This document shows, piece after piece, positions 5,761 to 6,339 of a DNA stretch of 6,339 bases. The notes below the pieces were generated by a model. It searched no databases, was not told where the DNA came from, and saw only the letters and a list, made by a program, of their open reading frames with translations. The position numbers were made by a program, and so were the translations under genes. The stretch's first letter is position 1; each line of letters starts with the position of its first letter. Source of the stretch: Leptospira ellisii (GTDB taxonomy: Bacteria; Spirochaetota; Leptospiria; Leptospirales; Leptospiraceae); contig NZ_NPEF01000210.1 in assembly GCF_002811955.1 (NCBI RefSeq), positions 1 through 6,339 on the forward strand, given 5' to 3'.

Positions 5761-5803
5761 AAAAGGAAGAAGGGAAAGTTCCGGGTGAATATTCACCCGG
5801 AAC
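5761..5803 (-). terminator. Terminator of the four-helix membrane protein gene
   Basis: A perfect 26-bp palindrome at 5778-5803 begins with GTTCCGGGTGA and ends with TCACCCGGAAC. As RNA it forms an 11-bp GC-rich stem with a small AT loop. On the minus strand it lies 8 bases past the stop codon and is followed by a T-rich, interrupted tract (5777-5761). This separates the membrane protein transcript from the LpxC-family gene downstream, which therefore needs its own promoter. Confidence 0.8.
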
Positions 5804-5811
5804 CAATGGAA

Positions 5812-6240
5812 TTATGCTCCGTAGAAAAGGAAAGATGCGATGATCGTCCAAACTCCGACTGCAATTCCAAAAATTCCCAACTTACCTTGGATTGGAGCCA
5901 ATTTTGCAAGGAGTTCAGCTCCTTTCTTTTTGGCTTCTTCGTTCTTGGAAAGAACGTAAGTTGAGATCGTTCCGAATCCGAGGATGAATCCGAGAACCGC
6001 TTGAACCACGTTACCTGCAAGAGCGGTCACCCAGTAGATCGGCCAAGAAGGAAGCCAACCAAGACCGAAAAGCCCGGTGAAGATGATTCCGTAGATTCCC
6101 CAGAAGCAGAATACCAGACCGATCCAACCTTGATAAGGCGAAATCTTAGCCAGCAATTCCTTTGCGTCGGGCTTCTTTGCGAGGAGCAGAGAAGGAACAG
6201 CAAGAATGCTGAGCACGATGAGTGTAATTCCTGATACCAT
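5812..6240 (-). CDS. Small four-helix integral membrane protein with internal repeat, function unknown
   Basis: 142 residues with four hydrophobic segments at about 3-21, 38-59, 67-97 and 120-140, consistent with an inner-membrane protein. I recognise it only as a conserved hypothetical of the kind found in Leptospira; no enzyme motif is visible. It contains an internal duplication: residues 26-56 ([15 protein letters not shown], then a helix with GIYGII) resemble 107-137 ([15 protein letters not shown], then a helix with GVWTII), so the protein is probably two copies of a two-helix unit. A charged Lys/Glu-rich linker (about 99-110) joins the halves. The start is secure: AAGGAGA (6254-6248) stands 7 bases before the ATG. 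The strong ribosome site and strong terminator suggest an abundant, independently expressed protein. No operon partner is visible. Confidence 0.85.
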   Translation of the reverse strand: MVSGITLIVLSILAVPSLLLAKKPDAKELLAKISPYQGWIGLVFCFWGIYGIIFTGLFGLGWLPSWPIYWVTALAGNVVQAVLGFILGFGTISTYVLSKNEEAKKKGAELLAKLAPIQGKLGIFGIAVGVWTIIASFLFYGA

Positions 6241-6339
6241 TTATGTATCTCCTTTTTTCTTTTCTAAACTTACTTGATTTAGCGGACTTCTCTGATTTTC
6301 CGAATATTTCAGACGTATCGTACGTTCTCGGGAGGAGGG
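6241..6339 (-). promoter_or_regulatory. Leader region of the four-helix membrane protein gene
   Basis: It contains the strong ribosome site AAGGAGA (6254-6248). A weak candidate promoter is TTCGGA (6304-6299), 17 bases, TAAATC (6281-6276). A short inverted repeat ACGTA/TACGT (6313-6317 and 6321-6325) lies further upstream. No gene is visible in this stretch. The promoter choice is tentative. Confidence 0.25.

Noticed and set aside
6313..6325. Inverted repeat ACGTA-TCG-TACGT near the right edge
   Set aside because: Arms are only 5 bp and no regulator or second copy is visible in the window, so it is noted only in the leader entry.

Overview
The window looks like chromosome of a spirochaete of the genus Leptospira, probably one of the species with higher GC content (I judge high-forties % by eye, not computed). 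This rests on gene style and protein families: a secreted beta-sandwich sensor N-terminus of the 7TM-DISM type, an LpxC-family protein, a small four-helix membrane protein of a kind I associate with Leptospira, and spirochaete-like codon use. It is an inference, not a search result. No rRNA, tRNA, CRISPR array, insertion sequence or phage gene is visible.

Layout. 1-612 (minus) is the N-terminal part of a secreted or lipid-anchored sensor-like protein that runs off the left edge. 613-819 is the gap between divergent genes. 820-1614 (plus) is a secreted dienelactone-hydrolase-family protein. It meets 1703-3376 (minus), a cytoplasmic GH13 alpha-glucosidase, at a shared strong hairpin terminator (1643-1688). 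The GH13 gene is divergent from a MarR-family regulator (3459-3899, plus), which is followed by a FabG-like short-chain dehydrogenase (3962-4705, plus). That gene converges, with only 10 bases between stop codons, on an LpxC-family deacetylase (4716-5702, minus). Upstream of it on the same strand, separated by a clear terminator, is a four-helix membrane protein (5812-6240, minus). 6241-6339 is its leader region.

How the genes work together. The most coherent unit is marR-SDR. Two near-perfect palindromes share the core TATTTCGATRTCGAAATA. One lies over the marR start codon and the other just upstream of the SDR ribosome binding site. This predicts a self-regulating MarR repressor that also controls the reductase directly, and possibly the divergent GH13 gene. 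The LpxC-family protein keeps the zinc and catalytic residues of LpxC, but the usual Lys after the first zinc-binding His of the HKxxD motif is Glu, and it has extra loops. It may be a lipid A enzyme adapted to an unusual substrate or a paralogue. I see no novel multi-gene defence or mobile system here; the operator pair and the divergent LpxC protein are the parts most worth following up.
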